Source: Streptomyces klenkii (GTDB lineage Bacteria > Actinomycetota > Actinomycetes > Streptomycetales > Streptomycetaceae). From it: DNA of 64,000 nt. Positions 1 to 7,869 of the stretch are shown here, one piece after another. The DNA is taken from NCBI RefSeq assembly GCF_003626645.1, contig NZ_RBAM01000006.1:62001-126000 (forward strand). The letters are read 5' to 3'. Positions within the stretch are counted from its first letter, which is position 1. Each line of letters starts with the position of its first letter. The notes under the pieces are model-generated. The model ran no database searches and was not told the DNA's origin. It worked only from the letters and a program-made list of their open reading frames with translations. The translations under genes were made by a program, and so were the position numbers.

Positions 1-232
1 GGCTGGTCAGCGGGAGCGCCGCGGCCGCCGACGCCACGCCGCCCGCCACCGCGGCCCACGGGGCGACGGTGCGCAGCACGTCGACGATGATGTCGTCGCC
101 TTCCCACGCGGTACGGGCGGCCCGTTCGCCGAGCCAGCGCAGGATCACGCGCAGCAGGAGGGCGACGGCCACGCCGGCGGCCACCGCGATGCCGGCGACG
201 ATGGCGTCGTGCAGGGTGAGGTCGCGGGTCAC
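1..232 (-). CDS. MscS-type mechanosensitive channel, N-terminal part (truncated by window edge)
   Basis: Only the first 77 residues are inside the window; the reading frame is open to position 1. The GTG start at 232 follows an AGGAGG ribosome binding site seven bases upstream. Residues about 10-31 form one hydrophobic helix (AGIAVAAGVAVALLLRVI), followed by a charged RWLGERAARTAWEGDD stretch and a second hydrophobic run at about 62-77. This helix / GDD-helix arrangement is what I recall for the N-terminal membrane part of actinobacterial small-conductance mechanosensitive channel (MscS) family proteins, which relieve osmotic pressure. The diagnostic MscS pore helix and beta domain lie outside the window, so the family call is an inference. 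Confidence 0.55.
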   Translation of the reverse strand, partial: MTRDLTLHDAIVAGIAVAAGVAVALLLRVILRWLGERAARTAWEGDDIIVDVLRTVAPWAAVAGGVASAAAALPLTS

Positions 233-473
233 CGGTGTCCTCCTGCCGTTGCGGAGAGCGGAGCGACGGCGGCGCCGTCTGCCGGAGGCCCGGAGTAGTG
301 GTTCGTCACCTTGTACCTGTCTGTCCCGACGGATCGTGAGTGCGCGGGTCCCACAGAAGTGGATCATCGCGAGAGGACATCCTGCACCACGCCCGTTCCG
401 CCCCTGCACGCCCGGGTGGCGATCGGCCGCGCGACCGCCGCGAGCTCACCAACTGCGGCTACCTCCGCGGCAC

Positions 474-1172
474 CTACCGAGGGTCCAGCGAGGCGCTCTC
501 CATCACCCTGTCCACCTCCCGGTTCTCCTCCGGACCGCCCGGCTGGGCGACGCCGAGGAGGAACGCCGAACGGCTGTCGTCGACGGAGACGATGGTCAGG
601 CGGAGGTGCCCCGGGATGCTCGCGCCCTGCTTGTCGGCGCTCACGCGCAGCGCCACCGTGTGGGCGGGGCGGCCGTCGACCGTCGTCGGCCGGGACTCCT
701 CCAGTTCGGAGCTCCCGTCCGGGTAGAAGAACTCCGCGTTCGAGCGGGCGGCCCGCTCCGCCTGCCGCTGCAGAGCGGGCTGCGGGACCGCCCCGGCGCG
801 GCCGGCGAACACGGTGCTGCCGCCACCGCCGGCGTTCCTCTTGCCGGCCGACGAGGTGAACGCGTCGATCAGCTTCTTCCCGTCACTCTCCCACCCCTCG
901 GGTATCGCGTAAGAGAGCCCGGCGGCACCGTCGGTGACGCGAGGCCGGCCGGCGTACGGCGCGGTGTCCTCGTCGCGGGTCAGCCACCACCCGGCGGCGA
1001 CCCCGGCGACCAGCAGCAGCACCAGGGCCGCCGCCACGCCGCCGACCACCATCGTCCGCCGGTTGCCCGGCCCCCGGCCGGACGGGGAAGTGGCCGGGGG
1101 CACGGGCGCGGGCGCGGCGGGCGGAAAGGCGAGGGGAGGGTGAGGCGGCTGTGGAGGCTGAGGTGTCGTCAT
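474..1172 (-). CDS. Membrane-anchored extracytoplasmic protein, unknown function
   Basis: The protein has 232 residues. I chose the ATG at 1172 because an upstream in-frame ATG would only add 14 residues without similarity to a Pro-rich start. Residues 1-38 are Pro/Ala-rich and probably cytoplasmic. One transmembrane helix (about 40-63, VVGGVAAALVLLLVAGVAAGWW) is followed by about 170 residues outside. The outer part has the phrase AGLSYAIPEGWES, a pattern common in secreted actinobacterial proteins with a lipoprotein-like fold. No catalytic motif is visible. It stands alone, with 109 bases to the next gene upstream. Function is unknown. Confidence 0.7.
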   Translation of the reverse strand: MTTPQPPQPPHPPLAFPPAAPAPVPPATSPSGRGPGNRRTMVVGGVAAALVLLLVAGVAAGWWLTRDEDTAPYAGRPRVTDGAAGLSYAIPEGWESDGKKLIDAFTSSAGKRNAGGGGSTVFAGRAGAVPQPALQRQAERAARSNAEFFYPDGSSELEESRPTTVDGRPAHTVALRVSADKQGASIPGHLRLTIVSVDDSRSAFLLGVAQPGGPEENREVDRVMESASLDPR

Positions 1173-1281
1173 GGTCCCAGCATCGGTGATCTGCGCGGGA
1201 ACCTGCCTGAGCACCCGTACTCACTGACGTACTCAAGACTGACGCACTCAAGAGCGAATACGGCGGAGCGGGGCGGGAGGG

Positions 1282-1878
1282 TCAGTTGTTCCAGGGGTTG
1301 GCCGGCTGGTCGTTGATAGCCGTCCAGAAGCGCGTGCCGGCGGGGACGTCGCCGTAGGCCCAGAAGCTCCAGCCCCCCGAGCTCTCCAGGTTGGGGCCGT
1401 ATCTGCCGTCGTGGAACTCGGCCATGCGCCAGCCCTCGCCGAAGGTGTTCGCGCAGACGCTGTCGGCAGCGGCGCGGCTGGTCAGGCGGGTGCCGCGGAT
1501 CGGGTTGGTGGCGGCGACGGCCCCGCGGGCCCAGCCCGCGTAGAAGCCGGGGGTGATGCCGGCGGGGGCGGCCCGGCCGTCGATCCTGAGGCAGAGCACG
1601 GGCAGGGCCGTGGTCGTGGCGGTGTCGCCCTGGTACGGGTTGCTCAGGGGGCCGCCGCCGACCTGCACAGTCCCACTGGGGCCGTCCGCCATCAGCGTCC
1701 AGGTCATGGCCTTGCCGCCGGAGTCGGCGGCGGGCGCGGCCGCGGTGGCGGGAGTTGCGAGGCTTCCGGCCGCGGCGAGCGCCGCGACGCCGAGCGCGAG
1801 GGCCGCTTTCACCGACTTCACCGGCTTCACTGACCTCACCGAATTCATCGATTTCGCCGAGGACTTCACCGAGCGCAT
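1282..1878 (-). CDS. Secreted protein with aromatic-rich C-terminus, unknown function
   Basis: The protein has 198 residues. The ATG at 1878 follows a strong GAGGAGAA site. The first 24 residues repeat SVK/SVKP units, encoded by a degenerate nine-base repeat (TTCACCGAN) at about 1808-1876. A hydrophobic segment (about 25-45) then ends at a likely Ala-X-Ala signal cleavage site near residue 47. The mature part holds two Cys (LCLRIDG, VCANTFG) that could form a disulfide and a Trp/Tyr-rich end (GWSFWAYGD, RFWTAINDQPANPWN). The composition resembles a carbohydrate-binding or lectin-like fold, but I do not recognise a family. Confidence 0.65.
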   Translation of the reverse strand: MRSVKSSAKSMNSVRSVKPVKSVKAALALGVAALAAAGSLATPATAAAPAADSGGKAMTWTLMADGPSGTVQVGGGPLSNPYQGDTATTTALPVLCLRIDGRAAPAGITPGFYAGWARGAVAATNPIRGTRLTSRAAADSVCANTFGEGWRMAEFHDGRYGPNLESSGGWSFWAYGDVPAGTRFWTAINDQPANPWNN

Positions 1879-1985
1879 GGCTTCTCCTCACTGATGTGAC
1901 TTGAGATGCATGGCGTGACGGTGCGGATTCTCCACGCTCTTCACAGGACCTCCAAGCCCGGAACCGGACACCCCGTCCCCGGCTT

Positions 1986-2972
1986 TCAGCCGAAGCGTTC
2001 GACGAGTTCGGCGAAGGCGGAGAAGGCGGGCTTGGGCGCGTAGTCGTCGGTCATGAGCCCGAACCGGTGGAACAGGCCGGGGTTCCCGCTGTCGGCGTCG
2101 CGCAGGGCGAAGTGCGTGTAGCCGCTCAGCCCGAGCGGCCCGGCCTGGGCGGCGACGACGCCGACCACGGTCTCGACGACTTCGGCCTGCCGGTGGACGG
2201 GCCTGCCGGGGCCGGTGGGCCAGCCGTGCTCGGTGATGTGCAGGGGCAGGTGCCCGAGGCCGGCAGGGTCCAGGACCGTACGGCGGTGGTGGCGCAGCAG
2301 CCCCTCGACGGCGTTCGGGAGGTCGGGCGCGGCGACGGGCACGAAGACATCGGGGAAGAAGTCCAGGCCCACGTAGTCCAGGTCGGAGAGGAAGGCGTCG
2401 CCCGCCCGGCGGGTCAGGTCGGCGACGAAGGAGGCGGCGGGCCCGAAGAGCGGGGTGGTGTTGAAGCCGACCCGCAGATGCGTGTGCCCGAGTGCGCGTG
2501 CGCACTCCTTGGCCGCGGTCACCCCGCGGACGATCGCTTCCTGTACGCCGGGGTAGGCGCCGTCCAGGGTGGGCATCGACGTCATGTTCGGCTCTTCCGT
2601 CACTTGCAGGGTGCTCGTGACGTCCCCGTACTGCTCGACCAGTTCGCGAAGGAAGGCGCAGTAGCCCTCGACGTCGCCGGAGGCGGACTGGTACTGGGCG
2701 ACGAGATCCAGGCGGCGGCCCCGCACCGCGTACCGGGCCGCGTCGGCCGGCGTGGACGTGGCGTGGGGACTGCCGAGCGCGGTGGTGTCGTCGAAGCGGG
2801 TGTAGGCGCGTACGAGGAAGGGGCGGCCGGGCCTCCCCTGAAGCAGGTCGAGTGCGGCGGTGATGCGGGACGGGTCGTCGGGCGGGCCTGCTGCCAGGCC
2901 TCCGGTGTCGTCACCGGTGACACTGCCCGGGTATATCCCGAAGAGCATTCCGTCATGCGCTGTCGGCGTCAT
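1986..2972 (-). CDS. TIM-barrel glycoside hydrolase-like protein
   Basis: The protein has 328 residues and no signal peptide. It has two acidic signatures typical of clan GH-A (beta/alpha)8 glycosidases: QVTEEPNMTS with Glu126/127 in the acid/base position, and LHITEHGWPTG with Glu248 in the nucleophile position, near the end of barrel strand 7. The spacing of about 120 residues fits the clan. The substrate is not evident. It lies 116 bases downstream of a PadR regulator on the same strand and may be its target. An internal ATG at 2948 (MLFGIYPG) is an alternative start. A catalytically inactive sugar-binding homologue cannot be excluded. Confidence 0.7.
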   Translation of the reverse strand: MTPTAHDGMLFGIYPGSVTGDDTGGLAAGPPDDPSRITAALDLLQGRPGRPFLVRAYTRFDDTTALGSPHATSTPADAARYAVRGRRLDLVAQYQSASGDVEGYCAFLRELVEQYGDVTSTLQVTEEPNMTSMPTLDGAYPGVQEAIVRGVTAAKECARALGHTHLRVGFNTTPLFGPAASFVADLTRRAGDAFLSDLDYVGLDFFPDVFVPVAAPDLPNAVEGLLRHHRRTVLDPAGLGHLPLHITEHGWPTGPGRPVHRQAEVVETVVGVVAAQAGPLGLSGYTHFALRDADSGNPGLFHRFGLMTDDYAPKPAFSAFAELVERFG

Positions 2973-3088
2973 GGGGGCGATTTCCTCTCGACTTGGTTTC
3001 GAGCAGGGCGCGGTGGAGGGCGCCGCCGCGGTGGCGTGCCGGGGCGGATCACGTCCGGTCAGGCCGAGTCCGGTCAGGGCAAGTCAGG

Positions 3089-3661
3089 TCAGGTGGTGGG
3101 CCAGGTGAGTGCGCCGGTGCGGATGTCGTCGATGACCGAGTCGATCCACGCCGTTTCGGCGCGCGCGAGGCACAGCGCGTACTCGGCTTCGATGACGTAC
3201 AGGCGTGGCGCGCCGGCCGACCGTGCGGAAGCCAGGCGCTCCTCGTCGGCCGCCGTGCGCTGCCGGAGCCGCTGCGCCCGCTCGGTGAGGGCTTCCACGG
3301 CGCCGTCCGGACCGAGCGCACCGAGGTAGGTGACAGCTCCGAGGAAGCGGGTGAACTCCCGCTCGGGGTTACGGATCTGGTCGTCCAGCCGCCGTACGAG
3401 TTCCTCGCGTCCGGCATCCGTGAGCGCGTAGACGGTCCGCTCCGGGCGGTTTCCCGCACGCTGCTGGCCCTGAACGGCCACCCACCCGGCCTCGTTGATG
3501 GCGGCGACGGTGTTGTAGAGCGTGCCCCGCGTGATGGCGGCCGCGTGGCTGTCGCTGCGCTGCCGCAGCTCGGCGAGCATCTGGTACGGGTGCGAGGCCT
3601 GTTCCAGCAGCAGGCCCAGCACCGCCAGCACGATGGGGTTGTCCAGGGTGCGTCGTGGCAT
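3089..3661 (-). CDS. PadR family transcriptional regulator
   Basis: The protein has 190 residues. I chose the ATG at 3661 (MPRRTLDNPIVLAVLGLL) because it gives the usual PadR beginning. A winged helix covers about residues 8-85: HPYQMLAELRQR, then the recognition region AITRGTLYNTVAAINEAGWV, then the wing ending in ERTVYALTDAGREEL. The C-terminal part (about 95-180) is the helical VirR-like dimerisation domain. PadR proteins repress genes for stress or phenolic compounds. The promoter region directly upstream contains a palindrome (3676-3689), which suggests autoregulation. The glycosidase at 1986 follows on the same strand and is the nearest candidate target. Confidence 0.9.
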   Translation of the reverse strand: MPRRTLDNPIVLAVLGLLLEQASHPYQMLAELRQRSDSHAAAITRGTLYNTVAAINEAGWVAVQGQQRAGNRPERTVYALTDAGREELVRRLDDQIRNPEREFTRFLGAVTYLGALGPDGAVEALTERAQRLRQRTAADEERLASARSAGAPRLYVIEAEYALCLARAETAWIDSVIDDIRTGALTWPTT

Positions 3662-3675
3662 GGTCGAACTGTAAC

Positions 3676-3689
3676 AGTCTAAATAGACT
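3676..3689. promoter_or_regulatory. Palindromic operator upstream of PadR gene
   Basis: AGTCTA and TAGACT are perfect inverted arms separated by AA, 15 bases upstream of the PadR start codon in an AT-rich island (TAACAGTCTAAATAGACTAA). It would overlap the -10 region or transcript start of the PadR gene. Autorepression by PadR is inferred from position and symmetry only. Confidence 0.55.
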
Positions 3690-3700
3690 AAACGCGCGGA

Positions 3701-3739
3701 AGGGCGGTGGCGCCCCGGGATCCGGGGTGCCACCGCCCT
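3701..3739. terminator. 18-bp stem terminator after the SLT gene
   Basis: Arms 3701-3718 and 3722-3739 pair over 18 positions with one G-U/mismatch and a GAT loop. It lies just 3' of the transglycosylase stop (minus strand) and upstream of the PadR promoter, so it insulates the two. Confidence 0.75.
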
Positions 3740-3775
3740 CGCGATGATGTTCAGCTGTCTGCTGTCGGCTACGGC

Positions 3776-4507
3776 TCAGTACGCGGAGTTGACGTTGTCC
3801 ATCGAGCCGTACTTGTCGGCCGCGTAGTTGCAGGCGGCGGTGATGTTGGCGACCGGGTCGTAGATGTCCCAGGACGTGCCCTCGACGTGGTACGCCTTGA
3901 ACGTCGGGTCGATCATCTGGAGCAGACCCTTCGACGGCACACCGTTGGCGGCGTTGACGTCCCAGTCATTGATCGCGCGCGGGTTGCCGGTCGACTCACG
4001 CATCACGTTCTTCTTGATGCCCTCGTACGAAGCCGGGATGCCCTTGGCGCGCAGGATGTCCAGGGCCTCGCTGATCCAGCCGTCCACGTTGTCCGCGTAA
4101 GCCTTCTTCGCCGGAGCGGCAGGCTTGGCAGCCGGGGCGGCCGGCTTAGCCGGAGCCGCGGGCTTGGCGGGGGCGGCGGGCTTGGCCTCGATGGCCTTGC
4201 GCTCAGTCGAACGGTTGGCGGCCTGCTTCTCAGCACGCGCCTTCTCCGCACTCACCTTGCCGGCGTCAGCCTTAGCGGCCGTGACAGCGGCGGCGGTCTG
4301 CGCCTCCAGCGCATCCTGCTGCGTCTCACCGAACGCCTCGGCGCTCCACGCCACCGGCTTCACCGAAGCATCGGAAGCGGTGCCGGCGGCGAAAGCGTGC
4401 GGGGCGACGGCCACCGCGACGACGGCGGCACCGGTCGCGGCAATGCCGGCGACGGAGAACTTGTGAATCTTCGGAAGACGGGTATAGCCGGAGATGGTGG
4501 AGCGCAT
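3776..4507 (-). CDS. Secreted SLT-domain lytic transglycosylase
   Basis: The protein has 243 residues from the ATG at 4507 (MRSTISGYTRLPK). A signal peptide covers about 1-42 (hydrophobic AGIAATGAAVVAVAVA, then PHAFAA). A charged helical linker and a Lys-Pro-Ala repeat (KPAAPA, about 130-150) precede the C-terminal catalytic domain (about 150-243). That domain has the SLT signature: Glu in NVMRESTGNPRAIN is the expected catalytic acid, followed by SKGLLQMIDPTF and ITAACNYAADKYG. Such enzymes cleave the glycan strands of peptidoglycan; in streptomycetes they act in cell-wall remodelling at germination and growth. It is transcribed alone from a promoter at 4606-4635 and ends in a strong stem. 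Confidence 0.88.
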   Translation of the reverse strand: MRSTISGYTRLPKIHKFSVAGIAATGAAVVAVAVAPHAFAAGTASDASVKPVAWSAEAFGETQQDALEAQTAAAVTAAKADAGKVSAEKARAEKQAANRSTERKAIEAKPAAPAKPAAPAKPAAPAAKPAAPAKKAYADNVDGWISEALDILRAKGIPASYEGIKKNVMRESTGNPRAINDWDVNAANGVPSKGLLQMIDPTFKAYHVEGTSWDIYDPVANITAACNYAADKYGSMDNVNSAY

Positions 4508-4605
4508 GAGAGAGCTGAACCTTCCAATCGCGGATGTCGCCCGGCCCTGAAGCGGCGCAATAACGAAGCGCCGTTTCTCGGTCGACGGCGCCCAGCGACC
4601 CCGCA

Positions 4606-4635
4606 ATTGTTAGCGGCGGCGAAAACCCCTGACAA
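4606..4635 (-). promoter_or_regulatory. Candidate sigma70-type promoter of the SLT gene
   Basis: On the minus strand TTGTCA (4630-4635) and TAACAAT (4606-4612) are separated by 17 bases. This would leave a leader of about 95 bases before the start codon at 4507. I looked for the conserved blocks of the ydaO/c-di-AMP riboswitch, often found upstream of actinobacterial wall hydrolases, and did not recognise them here. Confidence 0.45.
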
Positions 4636-4795
4636 GCACGGTGACCTACTACGCCCGCTCATAGCCCCCGGAAAAACCCCGCCCTTTCCCCTTCATTCCG
4701 CCCCCGCATCCACTAAGGCCCTTCGTAAGTGACCCACGCCTCATGGGCGGCCTCACACCGCAGGGCCCCGCGCGTCACTCCGTGCGAGCGCGCGT

Positions 4796-5884
4796 TCACG
4801 CGGGAGCGGCCGCGCTCGTGTCGCGTCCGCCGGGGTGGCGGTGACGCCAGGCCCAGAAGACGGCGCAGGCGAGGACGGCCCAGGCGCCGAGGACGGCGAA
4901 CGGGAAGAAGTGCTGGTAGTGCCGGAAGTACACGGCCGCGTGCTGGGCGTTCACGGAGGCGCCGGGCGGCAGCCAGCGGCCGATCTCGCCGAGGAGCGAG
5001 GGCAGCAGGGGCCAGGAGACGGCGCCGCCGGAGGAGGGGTTGCCCAGCAGGACCATCAGCCCCCAGGTCGGCAGCATCGCCCACCGCCCGAAAAGGGCAT
5101 TGAACATCGTGAAAACCATTCCCGACGTGAACATGGTCAGCGCGAGAATGAGCCAGGATTCCGTGAACGGAAGCCGCACGGCGCCCAGCCCCCAGTCCAC
5201 GACGGCGGCAATAGTGAATCCGCCCAGCAGGGAGTATCCGGCGGTGAAGGCGATGCGCTCGGCGGGATTGAGCGCGGAGGCGTGGACGCCCATCTGAATG
5301 GCGCCGACGAATCCGACGATGACCGCGGCGAGCGTGATGTAGAAGAGCGCGAGTCCGCGCGGGTCCCCCTTTTGCAGCGGGTTGATGTCCTTGACGACCA
5401 CGGGCACGGGCACGCCGATGGTCTTGCCGACTTCCGGCGCGGTCTCGGTCAGGAGCTGGGCGACGGTCGCGCCGGAGGCTCCGGAGACGTCCAGCTCGGC
5501 CGCGCCGGGACGGTCCTGGAGGATGGCGTAGACCTGCTGGTCGTCGACGGCGTCCCGGGCGGCCTCGTAGGTGGTGAAGTGGCGCAGCCGGAGCTCGGCC
5601 CCGAGCGCCTTCTCCATGCCCTGGACGAATTCGGCCCGCTTGATCTCGGACAGCGGGACGCCCGTGACCGCGGTGGGGATGTTGTGCGGGGTCGGATTGG
5701 CCATGGCGTACGTGTAGGAGCCGGCGAAGAGCCCGGCGGACGCGGCCACGATCAGCAGGAGCACGGTGGCGGGGAAGAACGGCGAGTGGCGGAACGCGTG
5801 CCGGCGCGTACGGGCGCGCCGCCCGGCACCGGCGGGGGCGTGCGGCGCGCCGGGGCCGCTCTCTTCACCCAGGGGATCACCCAT
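4796..5884 (-). CDS. DUF3533/YhgE-like multi-pass membrane protein
   Basis: The protein has 362 residues. A Pro/Arg-rich cytoplasmic start is followed by one transmembrane helix (about 38-58), an extracytoplasmic domain of about 120 residues (YTYAMANPTPHNIPTAVTG onward) and a C-terminal block of five or six helices (about 185-345). This one-plus-loop-plus-bundle plan is that of the ABC-2/YhgE/DUF3533 family, whose members are permease-like parts of export systems or SNG1-like drug resistance proteins. No ATPase is adjacent. It follows the OhrR-type regulator on the same strand by 85 bases, so co-regulation is possible. The transported substrate is unknown. Confidence 0.7.
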   Translation of the reverse strand: MGDPLGEESGPGAPHAPAGAGRRARTRRHAFRHSPFFPATVLLLIVAASAGLFAGSYTYAMANPTPHNIPTAVTGVPLSEIKRAEFVQGMEKALGAELRLRHFTTYEAARDAVDDQQVYAILQDRPGAAELDVSGASGATVAQLLTETAPEVGKTIGVPVPVVVKDINPLQKGDPRGLALFYITLAAVIVGFVGAIQMGVHASALNPAERIAFTAGYSLLGGFTIAAVVDWGLGAVRLPFTESWLILALTMFTSGMVFTMFNALFGRWAMLPTWGLMVLLGNPSSGGAVSWPLLPSLLGEIGRWLPPGASVNAQHAAVYFRHYQHFFPFAVLGAWAVLACAVFWAWRHRHPGGRDTSAAAPA

Positions 5885-5969
5885 GGGGTCACGATAAGCG
5901 GATGATCCTCACGATCCGGGCACGGCGCGGCCGGGGCCCGCGCGTCGCAGGCGGACAGTCAGGGCCGGG

Positions 5970-6449
5970 TCAGCGCTCCCCCGCCTGCGCCGCGTCGAGG
6001 CTCTCGGTGAGCCGCTCCAGGAGTCCGCGCAGGGTGCGGGCGTCCTGGAGCGACAGGCCCGATGCGGCGGCGATGCTGCGCGGCACCGGCAGGGCGCGCT
6101 CGCGCAGCCCCTCGCCGGCCTCCGTGACGCGGACGACGACCGAGCGCTCGTCCTCCGCGCTGCGCTCGCGCGCCACGAGGCCGGCCGCTTCGAGCCGCTT
6201 GAGCAGCGGGGAGAGGGTGCCGGAGTCGAGCCGCAGCCGCTCGCCGATGGCCTTGACCGGCTGAGGGTCGGGCTCCTCCCACAGGACGAGCATGGCGAGG
6301 TACTGCGGGTAGGTGAGGCCGAGGTCCTTAAGGGCGTCGCGGTAGACGCCGCCGAAGGCGCGGGCCGCGGCGTGCAGCGAGAAGCAGATCTGGTGGTCGA
6401 GGCGGAGCAGCTCCGCGTCGTCCGGGAGGGGAGGGTGCGGAGCGGTCAT
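5970..6449 (-). CDS. ohrR: OhrR-type organic peroxide sensor (MarR family)
   Basis: The protein has 159 residues. It has the OhrR layout: Cys22 in LDHQICFSLHAAARA is the reactive peroxide-sensing cysteine, followed by YPQYLAMLVLWEE, the recognition region IGERLRLDSGTLSPLLKRLE and the wing ARERSAEDERSVVVRVTEAG. In this family oxidation of the Cys releases DNA and derepresses ohr. It is divergent from ohr (start 6566), with a palindromic operator in the 116-base gap. The arrangement and the Cys make the assignment firm. The DUF3533 gene downstream on the same strand could be co-transcribed. Confidence 0.93.
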   Translation of the reverse strand: MTAPHPPLPDDAELLRLDHQICFSLHAAARAFGGVYRDALKDLGLTYPQYLAMLVLWEEPDPQPVKAIGERLRLDSGTLSPLLKRLEAAGLVARERSAEDERSVVVRVTEAGEGLRERALPVPRSIAAASGLSLQDARTLRGLLERLTESLDAAQAGER

Positions 6450-6474
6450 GGCCCAAGACTAACCCGCACCACGA

Positions 6475-6505
6475 TTAAGTTGTGCACAACTAAGTTGTGT
6501 GCAAT
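6475..6505. promoter_or_regulatory. OhrR operator between ohrR and ohr
   Basis: A perfect 12-base palindrome GTTGTGCACAAC (6479-6490) is followed by a second near-palindrome TTGTGTGCAA (6495-6504), 16 bases from the first in register. It sits between the divergent start codons, as in ohrR/ohr systems of streptomycetes. OhrR binding to both sites is inferred. Confidence 0.75.
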
Positions 6506-6565
6506 GCTCATGGCTGTGCGGAGGCGCCGCCCCGCACAGGAACCCGCCGAACGAAGGAGCTCCCC

Positions 6566-6976
<411 letters not shown>

Positions 6977-7044
6977 ACCGAGCAGACCGAGTAGGTCTGC
7001 GGCGACGCCCGAAGCCGCGCGCCCGCAGGTGGCACGATGACGGC

Positions 7045-7869
7045 ATGCCCCCTCACCCGTTACTGGACTTCTCCCGGACCTCGTCCGTATCCATCGAGGC
7101 CCGTCTCGACCGGATCGGAAGGATCTTCGCCGCCTTCCGGAGCCAGGACTCGGGGTGCGTGTCCTACGGCGTCCGTCTCGCCGACGGTGAGCGCTGGTTC
7201 GTCAAAGAAGCCGTCACCCGCGACGCACGGCGGTCCCTCGACCGGGCCTGGGCCTTCCACCAAGCCGTGCAGCACCCGGCGATCGTCCCGCAGGTGCACC
7301 GCATCGCCCTGCGGGACGGCTGGGCGGTGGTCATGCCGTGGCGCGACGGCGAGGTCCTCTATCACCCCGCCGCCCACGGATCCGCGGACCGCACCGCCCC
7401 CGGCAGCGCCATGGCGCGTTTCCGGGTGCTGCCCCTCCCCCTCGTCGTGCGCGCCTTCGAGCGGATCCTCAGCGCGCACCTCGCGGTGGAGGACTCGGGG
7501 CACGTCGCCGTGGACTTCTACGACGGCTCCCTGCTGTACGACTTCGCCGCCCGCACCATGCACCTCGTCGACCTCGACGAATACCGTCCGGGCCCGTTCA
7601 TCCTGGAAGACGAACGGCTGCCGGGCTCCACGCGGTTCATGGCGCCCGAGGAGTTCGTGCGCGGGGCCGCCATCGACATCCGCACCACGGTGTTCACCCT
7701 CGGGCGCGCCGCTCGCCTGCTCCTCGACTCCGGTGACCGCGAGCGCGCCTGGCGGGGCGGGGCCGCCCGGCTCGCCGTCGTGGAGCGGGCCGCCCGGGCC
7801 GAGCCCGGGCAGCGGTTCGCGTCGGTCCGCGAGTTCGCCCGAGCCTGGCGCGCCGCCGGCGGGTCATGA
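7045..7869 (+). CDS. Protein-kinase-like phosphotransferase
   Basis: The protein has 274 residues from the ATG at 7045. It keeps a reduced kinase fold: a lysine in RWFVKEA (about 54) as the ATP-anchoring residue; VAVDFYDGSLLYDF with Asp157 at the catalytic-loop position instead of HRD; LVDLDEYR (Asp176/178) in place of DFG; and STRFMAPEEF as an APE motif. The DF-YDG and D-D-Y forms resemble aminoglycoside or homoserine kinase-like enzymes more than classical Ser/Thr kinases. The last codon overlaps the stop of the convergent hydrolase: TCATGA at 7864-7869 holds both stop codons. The substrate is unknown. Confidence 0.7.
   Translation: MPPHPLLDFSRTSSVSIEARLDRIGRIFAAFRSQDSGCVSYGVRLADGERWFVKEAVTRDARRSLDRAWAFHQAVQHPAIVPQVHRIALRDGWAVVMPWRDGEVLYHPAAHGSADRTAPGSAMARFRVLPLPLVVRAFERILSAHLAVEDSGHVAVDFYDGSLLYDFAARTMHLVDLDEYRPGPFILEDERLPGSTRFMAPEEFVRGAAIDIRTTVFTLGRAARLLLDSGDRERAWRGGAARLAVVERAARAEPGQRFASVREFARAWRAAGGS

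Noticed and set aside
2067..3329. Long open frame on the plus strand opposite the glycosidase and PadR genes
   Set aside because: It is the high-GC shadow of the minus-strand genes: composition is Gly/Val/Arg-rich, and it has no ribosome site or recognisable family.
4508..4795. ydaO/c-di-AMP riboswitch upstream of the SLT transglycosylase
   Set aside because: Expected because actinobacterial wall hydrolases often have it, but its conserved purine-rich blocks were not recognised; only a promoter is called.
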